Assembly: GCA_963682025.1 (NCBI GenBank)
Contig: OY821519.1
Span: 145,556,312-145,620,311 of the forward strand
Source: Cordilura impudica
Lineage: Eukaryota; Arthropoda; Insecta; Diptera; Scathophagidae
Direction: 5' to 3'
DNA: 64,000 nucleotides
The translations under genes were made by a program, and so were the position numbers. The notes beneath the pieces are model-generated. The model was not told where the DNA came from, did no database searches, and saw nothing but the letters and a program-made list of their open reading frames with translations. This document shows positions 32,716-43,086 of this stretch, piece by piece (position 1 is the first letter of the stretch; each line of letters opens with the position of its first letter).

Positions 32716-32985
32716 GTCTAAGCGCCTATAAGAAGCTGATTCCCGATCTATACTTAAGTCGATCAAAAAAACAAAAATATTGCACAGAATTTTCTTTGTA
32801 TATGTTTTTGGAAAAAATAAGGGACCTTGCCAATAATCTGTCCTTTTTTCGACCTAGTCCACATATAAATATAGCATCCGATATGAACTTTTTCATATCC
32901 GAAAGCACTCAAATTTATTTTCTATATCTAATGGTGTAGGGTATCGTATAGTCGACCTAGACCGACTATAATTTTTCTTACTTGA
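32716..32985. mobile_element. Family 2 repeat, partial copy
   Basis: GAAGCTGATTCCCGATCTA, CTTAAGTCGATCAAAAAAAC, CCGATATGAACTTTTTCATATC, then GGGTATCGTATAGTCGACC and GACCGACTATAATTTTTCTTACTTG. It is interrupted on the left by the Harbinger terminus at 32712. Confidence 0.75.
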
Positions 32986-33525
32986 ATTTTATATGCAATT
33001 AGTTGGACCTTTGACTTTCTCTAAACTAATGGTATAGGAGGAATTGGGTTTTCGGACTAAAACTACTATAATTATCTTACATGTTATTCCTAATATTGTC
33101 TGTCTGTTGTATTTTTTGCACAATAAAAATTTTAAATTTTAATACTAATAAAATTAAACATACGTAAGAAAACTACCTTGTCAAATGAAAGGGTAATTAT
33201 GAAAAACTGCTGTTTTTTAATGTACTTTTCATGAAAATTTAAATAAGTTTGTTAGCAGTAGAAATTAATTAGTATATAAATTAACTATATATAAATAAAT
33301 AATTTCCAGTATAACTTCCTTTAATTTTAGATGTCCACTCGTTTAGTTCGCTTAGTTAACCTTAGTCCGAAATTCGAGTGGGGACATTCGAAAAGGGGCC
33401 AAAAATTTAACAATTTTGCTAGACGACGTTTTACTGAAAATATTTAATAACATAATTCACATTGCGTGTTTCAATGAGGGTTAAAATTTCAACCACAGTT
33501 TCGTAGAGCAAGACGCTTAGCTAAA
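32986..33525. other. Diverged repeat remnants, no gene
   Basis: A further family 2-like end is visible at 32996-33085 (TTAGTTGGACCTTTGACTTT, TACTATAATTATCTTACATG). The rest is AT-rich. A small inverted block, CCACTCGTTTAGT and ATTCGAGTGG, lies near 33334-33382. Confidence 0.4.
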
Positions 33526-33740
33526 CCATATATTTTTTGATCCTTATGACAAGGGCAGTTGATGTAGCGATGACCGTCTGTCCATTTGTCTGTGGAAATT
33601 ACGAATACACCCTCAATAACTAAGCTAGACTCTTCGCTTTTGCATAAAATCGCTTACTAACATCCCAAAGGAATTGCCTTTGAAAATCATCAAAATCGGT
33701 TCAAAGGGTCATGAGATATGAATGAAAATGTGAAAAAACT
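33526..33740 (-). mobile_element. Diverged family 1-related fragment
   Basis: CATATATTTTTTGATCCTTA, GCAGTTGATGTAGCGATG, CCGTCTGTCCATTTGTCTGTGG, CACCCTCAATAACTAAGCTA and TCGGTTCAAAGGGTCATGAG. A sister fragment with the same variants lies at 60035-60345, so this is a distinct subfamily. Confidence 0.65.
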
Positions 33741-34330
33741 CTTATTTATATATTTATTTAGATATTTATTATAATAAAATTACAATAAATCTTAAGTCTA
33801 ACGCACTAACAACTTAGGTTATCGGCTTTTGATTATAAAAAATGGCACTATGATAAGTTTCAATTACTTAAAAGTGTGTTAAATTTCTTCTTGTAAATGA
33901 AGGTATTGTAAGAATTCATATTTTTTATTAATATTATCTACTGAAGGACATTTTAGTAGGTCTTTAATACTGGCTGATTTGCATATTCTTAAACGGATGA
34001 CTCTGGCATTATGATAAAAGGTGCATTATGGTTAAAATTGCGCTATTACAATAAGAGCATAATGCTGGAGAATCTCGAGAGATCAAATATTGATATGTAA
34101 GTCTGGTGTGTGTCAAGCGAAGTTAGTTAAAATTGGGAGGGTTGTTGGTTCCGTGCCGACATTAATGGATTTGAGATTGTACATCTTAAGATTAAATTTT
34201 TTGTTGGGGTATGTAAACTTTAAAAAGATATGGTGGCTTGTAAAGATATGTTGGCTGTTTATGGGTAGCTTTTGCTGCTGAGTATGGTATCCACAGAAAA
34301 AAACTCTTGAAGATATTAAATATGTTCAAT
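33741..34330 (-). pseudogene. I-type LINE 3' end fragment
   Basis: The minus strand reads HTRLTYQYLISRDSPALCSY followed by CNSAILTIMHLLS, matching the HTRLTHxxL...CxxC...VEHxL zinc-like motif that closes ORF2 in I-clade and related LINEs with an RNase H domain. Further upstream, VYIPQQKI and related frames are broken. The 3' UTR runs to about 33741 with an AT-rich tail (AAATATCTAAATAAATATA). Clade assignment is tentative. Confidence 0.55.
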
Positions 34331-34477
34331 GGGTTTGCTCTTTTTCTTAACATATGTCTACAGTATATCACTAAAATTAGTATGTATTTTATACCTTGCA
34401 TCAACATTATCATTTTTCCTATTTTCGTTTTAGACAACAAAAATAAAAATTTCAACTCTTAAGTACGATCCCTTAAT

Positions 34478-34511
34478 TATACCCTCCACTACAGTGTGCA
34501 GAGGGTATATA
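34478..34511 (-). mobile_element. Family 1 copy B, terminal hairpin (left of errantivirus)
   Basis: TATACCCTCCACTACAG and TGTGCAGAGGGTATATA form the family 1 terminal hairpin. The rest of the same copy resumes at 42285 after the retrotransposon insertion. Confidence 0.85.
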
Positions 34512-34897
34512 AATTAAATAAATTTATGTTTATTTTTAAAAAAAAATTATTTTGTTATTGTTAACTGGTAGTTAACAATAGAACCTTTATTTTTAGTTTC
34601 ACTCAACTGACTGCAAGAATTTACAATTAAAATTTCTAAATATAATAATGAAAATACTGAAACTGCTGATGTTGTGTTTCCCACCATCAGGCCACTTGTT
34701 TGCTGCGCGTGTGGCTTAAATTTCGTCTGAGAATTTACTGTTGGGCAATTCGTTATTTGTTGCAGTTGTTGTTGTGTTGAAATATTTGTGTTTGTTGAAT
34801 TGACAAATTTAGCGTTGGCACGTTTTGTAGTTTGTTATCTGTTGTAGCTGTTGTTGTTGTTTTTTTTTATGATTCTATAATATTTCTGTTGTTAACT
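34512..34897 (-). repeat. 3' LTR of the errantivirus
   Basis: Sense-strand start AGTTAAC at 34897, directly after the polypurine tract. Nearly identical to 41900-42284 (for example GTAG versus GATAG near the AACTGGTAGTTAAC block). Confidence 0.9.
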
Positions 34898-34908
34898 CCT
34901 CCCCCTTC
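34898..34908 (-). other. Polypurine tract
   Basis: Sense-strand GAAGGGGGAGG immediately before the 3' LTR; the primer for plus-strand DNA synthesis in LTR elements. Confidence 0.8.
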
Positions 34909-34941
34909 AAGTTCATGCGTCCCGGCATGAATAGCCATATT

Positions 34942-36492
34942 TCAAAAAAATGGAAGGTCATGAATCTTCTTGTTTTTGGGACCTCTTGATGGTAATGATA
35001 AGGAGGTTTTTGGATTAGTGCTTATTTGAACATTCTCTGGAATTTCTATTCTCTGCTCCGTTTTATTGGATTTTACATTATTTTTGGATGAATTATTTCG
35101 ATCTTTGTGGTTTTCATTTCTCTTCTTCCTTCTTATAAAGTAGATAATGGTAGCTGATATTATGATGGTCATTACCAGTCCAATGTTGATGGTTAGATTT
35201 ATTTTATTTTCGATTTGCAGTTTGTCGATTATGTGAGAGTTGTTAACATTAACTGCCTCCATTCTTTCCAATGTTATCACTTGTTCCTGGATACTAGAGC
35301 TACTTGGTTGCAGTAGGGCAGGTAAAGGTTTAGTAAGGGAGACTTGGGTTGTTAAGTATGTTTGATTTCCAATTCGTACTGTAGAATTCAGGTGATGAAC
35401 TATGAATGTGCCAGCTATGTTGATTGTTGAATTGTCTATTTCAATTTGCCCTTTGTATTCGTTTAATAATATCATGCTGTCATCTATTTCTTCCACTGGT
35501 GCCACATGCTCGTCGTTGGTTGTTGTGCAGCGGGATGGTTTACTTTTCAGCAGATTTGGGATGCAGTCAGAATTACTGATGTCCAAGATATTATCTATTT
35601 CACAAATACTTATCTTATTATAATTCTTGCAGTCATTTTTTATACCAAATATCTTATCGTTACATTTCAAAACATTTTTAAATATTGTCTTAATTATTTT
35701 ATTATCTTTTCTTACAGGTTTAATTAACAAATTGTCGCAATTTTCATTATTAGTTGTTGGAATATTGACAATGTAAACAATTTCATTATTATTCGAGGCG
35801 ACTTTAATTTTTGAAAAATTTAGTAACTCGTCCATATTACCAAATGGAATATTATCATTGTAAAAAATATCTCTCAAAGTATTAACCTTAGTATTAGAAA
35901 AAATAAATGAATTAACAATGTTTGATTTAGCCCAATGGATGGCATATTCGATATTAGATAGTTCCTCTTTAATAATTTCAAGTTTATATTTAAAATCTAA
36001 CAATTTTTCACCTTTATCTTTATTTTCTAATAGTTTAGAAATGTTATTAGTAACCTTTGAGAGTTGATTTACTTTATCTATTGTTAATTGATTAATTACA
36101 ATTTGATTATTATTGTTAACTAGAACATTATTCATTTTATCTTCTATTATTTCGAAATCATGGTGGTCCGGACTGCCGGCTACCCATTTCCAGGCGGTAC
36201 CAATGAAGTCAAGAGAACTCTTTGCCATCGTCTTGGATTTTAGTCTGGATAAACAGGATTTAATTTGTGATATGGTATAGGATAAGTAAGGTAATAATGA
36301 GTTATCATCGTTGTCGCGTAAGTCAATTCCGTTCTCCAATTTCCCTATCATATCTTCGTATTCCCTCAGGTCAATCGTGTGGACAAGTTTGAACACACCG
36401 TTTTGAATTTTCGCCGTTCCTGTATTGATCACGACTAGTCTAGAGTTGGAGTAATCCATTATCTGGAACTCACCTATGGAGTATCCAAGCAT
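34942..36492 (-). CDS. env: Errantivirus envelope-like protein (env)
   Basis: An uninterrupted 516-codon frame. Errantivirus Env proteins are membrane fusion glycoproteins related to baculovirus F. Landmarks: LDFIGTAWKWVAGSPDHHDF at about 94-113 (fusion-peptide-like region conserved in 17.6/297/Tom), an Asn-rich heptad-like segment at 120-170, many Asn-X-Ser/Thr sites, one transmembrane segment at about 433-453 (INIGLVMTIIISATIIYFI) followed by RRKKR and a roughly 58-residue tail. I see no clear dibasic furin site just before the fusion region. TTACATTTTCTTACAG ends at 36503, a 3' splice site just upstream, consistent with spliced env mRNA; the real start may be in an upstream exon. Infectivity cannot be inferred. 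Confidence 0.85.
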   Translation of the reverse strand: MLGYSIGEFQIMDYSNSRLVVINTGTAKIQNGVFKLVHTIDLREYEDMIGKLENGIDLRDNDDNSLLPYLSYTISQIKSCLSRLKSKTMAKSSLDFIGTAWKWVAGSPDHHDFEIIEDKMNNVLVNNNNQIVINQLTIDKVNQLSKVTNNISKLLENKDKGEKLLDFKYKLEIIKEELSNIEYAIHWAKSNIVNSFIFSNTKVNTLRDIFYNDNIPFGNMDELLNFSKIKVASNNNEIVYIVNIPTTNNENCDNLLIKPVRKDNKIIKTIFKNVLKCNDKIFGIKNDCKNYNKISICEIDNILDISNSDCIPNLLKSKPSRCTTTNDEHVAPVEEIDDSMILLNEYKGQIEIDNSTINIAGTFIVHHLNSTVRIGNQTYLTTQVSLTKPLPALLQPSSSSIQEQVITLERMEAVNVNNSHIIDKLQIENKINLTINIGLVMTIIISATIIYFIRRKKRNENHKDRNNSSKNNVKSNKTEQRIEIPENVQISTNPKTSLSLPSRGPKNKKIHDLPFF

Positions 36493-36502
36493 CAGGAATA
36501 AC

Positions 36503-36518
36503 CTGTAAGAAAATGTAA
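36503..36518 (-). promoter_or_regulatory. Predicted 3' splice site for subgenomic env mRNA
   Basis: Sense-strand pyrimidine-rich TTACATTTTCTTACAG sits between the end of pol and the env frame, as in other errantiviruses that splice env. Confidence 0.55.
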
Positions 36519-36524
36519 TAAGAT

Positions 36525-39500
36525 TTAGTTCTTTATATGTTTTTTGTGAACGACTCTCCCACTTTCGGTCACTACGGTCGAATGTCTATTTTCCTTCACT
36601 AGTTCACGTCTGAATTTTTCGGTTAATTTAGTACCTAATCTTTTATTAATTCTTACGAAAATCTCTTGTCCGGGTATGTATTGCTTAACTTCTTTTTTAT
36701 CTTTGTTGTGGTAGTTCAAATCCTTTTCCTGTTTCCTTTTCAGCATCGTGATGTTATTTTCCCTGGTTCTTTCATAGCTTCCAGGGGAGAAATCCACAGT
36801 CCTCCCGAAAAACATATCGACTGGCTTCCTACCGATTGTGGAATGTATTGAGTGATTATATTCGTTAACAGACCTTTCCAATAGTTCTTCAAAATTCCTG
36901 CAAATACTTTGAGACATCTTAAAATTTCGGCTAATGTTGAATGGAATCTTTCAATTTGACCGTTGGCTTCGCTTTTGTATGGTGGTGTTGTAAATACCTC
37001 TATACCCAATTCATCCTTCATCATGAAAAGTATGGTTGCAGAGTTCAATGATTTTCGTTGTCCATGACAACCGTTTTGGGAACTCCATAGAAAAACAAAA
37101 TATCCCTCAAGGGTCTCCTAATATCTTCTATTGATTTTCCCTGAAGAATTTTCGTTTGGGCGTACTTTGAGAATTTATCTATGGCTGTCAATACCAATTT
37201 CCTATCGGTTGAAAAAATGTCAATATGAATAACCTGACTTGGGTAGTTTGGTATTGGTGTAGCGTTCAATTTCGGGTGGTTGGGATGTCTATCGTATTTA
37301 TTTTTCCTGCATGTGGAGCACATTTTCAATATTCTTTTAATTTTAGAAAACATGCTGGGAAAGTACGCTTTTTCCAATATCTGTAACTTATTTTCCACAG
37401 CATTTCTGTGCGCGCGGTTATGTGTTTCTATAATTAGAGTTTCCTGATCGGATTCAGACAAAATATCTTCGACAACATTTTGAGTAAACCGAATTTTAAG
37501 ATTTCCGAAATGATGTGGGTAAATTTCTTGAATTTTTCCCATAATAAATTCTGGCGTTTTAATGCAATTTATAACAGACGGGTTAAGGTATCTCTTCAAG
37601 ATGGAAATTAGTTTTTCAGTATCATATTCCGGTTCCGTAATCGAATGTCTATGATAACCTGGGAAAATTATTTGGAATTGGTATGCTGGAGTATCGTCCA
37701 TTTGCAAAAAGATTTGATTTTTGAATGCATTTATGGGCACTTCGACACTAGCTATGAGTTCCTCTGGAGAGCTGTCGCTACTATGCACTGTTCCTGTTAG
37801 AGAGTTGATGTTCGTTCCAGGGGGTCTAGAGAGTGCATCGGCCACAACATTACTTTTACCTGGTTTATACTGCATTTCATAGTTGTGTTCCTCCAATATC
37901 GATTTCCATCTTTTCATCTTCGCATTATTATTCTTACTGCTCAAAGCATAAGTCAGGGGTTGGTGGTCGGTGTAAATTATGACTTTGACTGATCCGTATA
38001 GATAGTTTCATAGATTTGTTAGGGCCCAGATTATAGCCAACATTTCTCTTTCGTTCGCTGCATAATTTTCCTCCGATCCCGTTAATGTTCTCGAAATGAA
38101 GGAAATCGGCCTGTCGTCCTGGCTAAGTACTGCTCCGATAGCAACATTGGATGCATCTGTAGTTAACTGGAATTCTTTGTGGAAGTCAGGATACGATAAT
38201 GTCACCTCCTGTGATATTAGGGCGTTTTTAAAATTATCAATAGCATGATGCGCTTCATTATCCAGTTCAATTTTCCTCCTGCTTGATTCTGTTCTAGATA
38301 TCAAGCCTCCGTCTCCTCGTAAGAATTTCGTCAGTGGCTTTGCGATGTTCGCATATCCTTTTATGAATCTTCTGTAGTATCCTGAAAGACCAAGGAACGA
38401 TCGAAGTTCCTTCACATTATTAGGATAGGGGAATTCTACAATTGCCTGAACTTTCCTTGGGTTAGCTTTTATTCCGTTATAAGAAACGATGAACCCGAGG
38501 AATTCGACTTCCTCCTTGAAAAACTCGCATTTATCCAGCATTTATCCTCGTCTTTGCTGAAGATGATAATATCATCAATATAAACATAGCACCTCCTACC
38601 AATGTGTTCCCTTAAAATGTCATCCAGCGCACGTTGGAATATCGATGGAGCATTTTTTAATCCAAACGGCAATCGCAAGAATTCATACTTTCCATTGTTG
38701 ACCGAAAATGCCGTTTTTTCTATATCTTCCATCCTAAGGGGTATTTGGTGGAAACCACTCTTTAAATCGATGACTGTAAAATATTTATTCCCTCCCAAAT
38801 GTGAAAGCACGTCGTTTATCTCGGGGATGGGGTATTTATCCGCGATGGTTACTGTATTAAGTTTCCTAAAGTCTACCACAACTCTATACTTATCCCTTCC
38901 GGATGCATCCTGTTTTTTGGGGACTATCCAAATTGCTGAGTTGTAGGGAGAACGCGATGGTCGGATTATTTGGTCCCTTAATAACTTGGATATTTCATCG
39001 TCTACAACACTCCTAAGAGCCATTGGATAAGGATAATTTTTAGAATAAACGGGATTTTCAGTTGTTGTTCTTATCTCACCTACCACCCTAGTTGTGTACG
39101 TAAGGCTTTCGTCGGAGTCCGCAAATAAATTCCTGTGGCGATCGAAGATGTTTTCCAATAATTTTTTTCGACTCCCTGAAAGATGGTTTGTCCTGATTTC
39201 AATATTATTAACATTCTGAGAAATGAATTGTTTAATTGGAATTTTCCTATCCCCACTAATGGTGAAATAGTCCTCCGCTGTATAAATGATAGCTGAACAT
39301 TCCTTCAGGCTATCATTCCCTAATATTGCATCAAATGTTTCTAATTCTGGTAAAAGGAAAAATTTTATGGGAGTATCATCAAACAATTTCAAAAATTTGT
39401 GTTTTGTAATTTTAATGTCTCCCTTAACGGATTTTGCGTTAAAATTTCTTTCGTTTTGCTTTGGGTTTGTTATAAATTTAGGGTTGATGTAATTTTTGTT

Positions 39501-39545
39501 GCTGCCAGTGTCCAATAAAATTTTTAATTTTTGGTCGTTCCCCAT
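36525..39545 (-). pseudogene. pol: Errantivirus pol (protease, RT, RNase H, integrase), broken
   Basis: Order on the minus strand: protease with LLDTGSNKNYI (39545 on); reverse transcriptase with VVDFRKLNTVTIADKYPIP, LPFGLKNAPSIFQRALD and the catalytic YVYIDDIIIFSK; the RT thumb and RNase H (LTTDASNVAIGAVLSQ, YAANEREMLAIIWAL; TDHQPLTYAL); then integrase with an HRNAVENK...CSTCRKNKY zinc-binding half, IHIDIFSTDR (first Asp), VVMDN (second Asp) and SEANGQIERFH (Glu). Lesions: a frame change near 38530, an in-frame TGA at 38008-38010, a frameshift at about 37045 and another at about 36910. No functional polyprotein can be made from this copy. Confidence 0.9.
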
Positions 39546-39577
39546 TTTTGCTTCGAAATAAGGTAATGAGGAACAGT

Positions 39578-41043
39578 TTAGTCTAAAAAATTTACTGCAA
39601 GTTGGACATCATCAATTTCTTCTTCCTGTTTTTCAAGAGTAGCTAATTCCTCAGGAATTTGTTGAAAGTAATCTTGAGCGTACTCTGGTTCCACACTCGC
39701 GTGACGATGGTTTACCTCAGCTTCTTCCGGTGGATAGTAGCCGCAATAATTTTCCTCCGGCATATAATCTGTATCTATATGAAAATTCCGTTGAAATTTA
39801 TTTGCTGGAGCCTGAAAGGACGCGGCTGTTGATCTCTTTAGTGCTACATTGTTGTGTGGTCTGTTCATATAATTGACCTGGTGGGTTTGGATTGATTTAT
39901 CCACATCCATTGGTTCTACTCGTTGATTCTGAGGATTGTTTTGAGTGCCCGCATTCCACCCAGAATTTACAGGTAAGTTTCGGTTATGATTATAAGTAAA
40001 ATTACGATTGAGATTTGGGTTAACATTAGATTGGAAGTTTGGGTTATGACCTAAATTTGGATTGCGATTTTGAGTTGGATAAAAGTTCGAATGGAAGTTT
40101 GGATTTCGGTTAAAGTTTGAAACGGGATTATGTCGAGGTGGTATAGGTGGTCTAATGGGTGGTGTTCCACCAACATAAGCAAATTCGGGATAAAATACTC
40201 TGCCAGTTGCGAAAGTTGCCGTACCGATCCTATCCTTCTGTACATTATTCCTGATAGACTGTCCATGTGCGTAATTTCTCCTGAAAGTCATATTGTCCAA
40301 CTTTAGGCAAATATGTAGTGCCTGTGGCAAAGATGTTGGTTCACGCACACTTAGCAATTTCGGTAAATCTCCATTTAATCCTCTTACGAACGTGTCCAGT
40401 GCTTTCTCCCTGTAGGTGTTCGTCATAGCGTGAAGGCTATTTTCCTCCAGGTCCAGGGAAGAGACCTTGTCAAGCAACAGTGAAAGATGTTGGTAAACAA
40501 CTTGATAGAATTCCGTTATGCTCCTGTTACCTTGGCATAAACCATCATCTGGTATTCCAAGGTCCCGATGTCCCTCTTATCAGAATAATGCATTGCGAGA
40601 CATTTTCTTATTCGTGGCCAATCCAATGGTGTCCTATATGACTCCAAGGCAGTGTCTGCGTCCCCCACGATTTTTGTGCGAATAGTGTGTAAAATTGCAT
40701 AATACCTTCCGGTACCTCTCACCGAATCATAGAGCTTCAAAACCCTCTCCACGGACTTTCGCCAAGAGTTAAATTCCTCCGGCCTACCAGAAAACTCCCT
40801 CAAAGACCTAACTATGTCGGGAACCTTGTCCAGTTCCTCCAACCTGGTAGTAACTGTACCTATGGGGTGATCGGCCCCCTCATCCGCCAAATGGTCGGAC
40901 GAAGATTCGATAGCCTCCCTTATCATGAGGGCTATCTGTTCCTTCTGTAGTGTAGTAAAACCTACTGATGCCTCGGTCGGTTGTGCCATTGTCAGTGTCC
41001 TACTTAGTCTCTGAGTCAGCTGGTCGATGGTTTCGTCGGGCAT
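39578..41043 (-). pseudogene. gag: Errantivirus gag, frameshifted
   Basis: Frame 41043-40516 starts [17 protein letters not shown] and contains [19 protein letters not shown], the capsid-like segment typical of 17.6/297 Gag. After a frame change at about 40530 the second frame (to 39578) reads LCLKLDN-like and YREKALDTFVRGLNG capsid sequence, then an Asn/Pro/Phe-rich tail (NPNFHSNFYPTQNRNPN) without CCHC knuckles, also as in this group. A single frameshift appears to inactivate the gene. Confidence 0.85.
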
Positions 41044-41899
41044 ACCGGTTAAATGATTTCGAAATTAGGGGACAAAAAAAATCGAATGTAAAGTATTTAT
41101 TTCGCAAATCTCGATCAAGTTCAAGGATAAAAACAAAATTTAAAACCGATTTCAGGAAATAAAATTTATAACAACAAATATTAATGAAAAAAATTTCAAC
41201 TAACTCAAGATAGTAAGGACGAGTTTTGAAAAAAGGAAAAAAATCTTAATGTAATTAAATTAAAATAAGGAAACCAATTGATAATGAACTTAATAATATT
41301 CTTACATTCATATCTGGAACATGATGATGGAGAGGATGATGATTGCAGACTTCCCCTGATTTTTGACTCTCGTTGCTTGGTTTTAATTGCCAAAACGTTT
41401 CCTCGACAATTAGTTTCACAGATTCTTATTTTTTTTTTTCATCAACTTATTTATTTTATTTAGTTCTTATTTTCAATTTTTTATTTAATTTGATTAATTT
41501 CAAAAAAAATTTTTTATTCAGTTTTTCAATTTAATTCGTATTTTTTAATTTTTAATTTTCAATTCTTTTATTTATTTAAAATTTTTGTTATTTGATTTAA
41601 TTTTTCAATTTTTTTTCTTGTGTTTTTTCTTTTCTGATTATTTCCAGTTCACTTTATATTTTCTAAATTAGGTTGTTTTTTTATGTTTATCTAATTGTTG
41701 TAAAACTTATTTTAAAAAAAATGTTTCTTACTGTTTATATCACGGCCGCTGATCTCCTTTGAGACCTCCGGTTTACCTCTTATTTTCCGAAGAGGTTTCT
41801 ACGGCGCACTATTTCCGCGATCTATTAATTAATCTACCGGGAAAACCCTTTTTCCGAGGGTTTTATTTATACGACAAAGGACCTTTTTTTAAGGGCGCC
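41044..41899 (-). other. Errantivirus 5' leader with primer-binding site
   Basis: This is the untranslated leader between the 5' LTR and gag. Directly next to the LTR the sense strand reads GGCGCCCTTAAAAAAAGGT (41899 downward), the expected place of the tRNA primer-binding site; GGCGCC starts are typical of this group. The rest is T-rich on the plus strand, with no gene. Confidence 0.65.
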
Positions 41900-42284
41900 A
41901 ATTAAATAAATTTATGTTTATTTTTAAAAAAAAATTATTTTTTTATTGTTAACTGATAGTTAACAATAGAACCTTTATTTTTAGTTTCACTCAACTGACT
42001 GCAAGAATTTACAATTAAAATTTCTAAATATAATAATGAAAATACTGAAACTGCTGATGTTGTGTTTCCCACCATCAGGCCACTTGTTTGCTGCGCGTGT
42101 GGCTTAAATTTCGTCTGAGAATTTACTGTTGGGCAATTCGTTATTTGTTGCAGTTGTTGTTGTGTTGAAATATTTGTGTTTGTTGAATTGACAAATTTAG
42201 CGTTGGCACGTTTTGTAATTTGTTATCTGTTGTAGCTGTTGTTGTTGTTTTTTTTATGATTCTATAATATTTCTGTTGTTAACT
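41900..42284 (-). repeat. 5' LTR of the errantivirus
   Basis: Sense start AGTTAAC at 42284, end TTTAATT at 41900. It carries promoter and polyadenylation functions by family knowledge. GTTGTTGTT-rich tracts match the other LTR. Confidence 0.9.
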
Positions 42285-43086
42285 TATATAAGCTTGTCAT
42301 TCTGTTTTTGTAATAATTAGAAAAAAGATTTTGGACCCCATAAAATATATATATTTGTGATCCTTATAACAACCGGAGTTGATATAGCGATGTCAGTCTG
42401 TCCGTCTGTCCGTCTGTGGAAATCACGATGACGGCATCAATCGGGCAGCTAGAGTGCTCGTTGACATAAAAAATGATTTATTAGCATCCTGAAAAGTTTG
42501 CTATTTAAAATTGTCCAAATCGGTCGATTAAGGCCCGAGATTTGAATGAAGAACTAAAAAAAGTCTTGAAAAAATATAATTTTCTATGTTGTTCTTGTCA
42601 CGATCACGCCCTGAATAGTGCAGCTACAGTGATCATTTTTAGTGAGAATGATTCACCAAATTCATGGGAAGACTTCTGTTTCAAAAATCATTAAAATCGG
42701 TGGAACAGGTCCAGGGAAATCTCAGAAAAATTAAAAAAAATTAAAAATATGATATTTCTATATTGTTCTTGTTGTTATTCTAAATGTTGTGTTGTTGTCA
42801 TGGCTGGACTTGTTATTTTTGTGGTCGTTGTGGTAAATTTAATAAAAACTAACCCTTTGTACATTTTTTTATTAACTCTGGTAGAAAAATTTAAAAGTTT
42901 CAATTGTTTTGGCATCACTAAAAAAATTTGTTGGATCATTTCTGTCATTACCACGAGCCTGCCTGCAAAAATGGGTAACGGGAAAGGGGTTAAAATCGAT
43001 CCAAAATTTTTTCGACAAGCAGACACTACGAGTTAATATAAAGGGAGTAAAAATTCACCAACATCTAAAGCAAATAATGCTAAAGT

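Larger units (their letters stand above)
34512..42284 (-). mobile_element. Errantivirus-type gypsy LTR retrotransposon (17.6/297/Tom-like)
   Basis: Two nearly identical LTRs of about 385 bp (34512-34897 and 41900-42284) flank gag, pol and env on the minus strand. In sense orientation the LTR begins AGTTAAC and ends TTTAATT. The target is TATA in the hairpin of a family 1 element (34508-34511 and 42285-42288), the TATA preference known for 17.6 and 297. Only a few LTR differences are visible, so insertion was recent. Gag and pol carry frameshifts and a stop; env is open. It is a defective endogenous copy. Confidence 0.92.
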
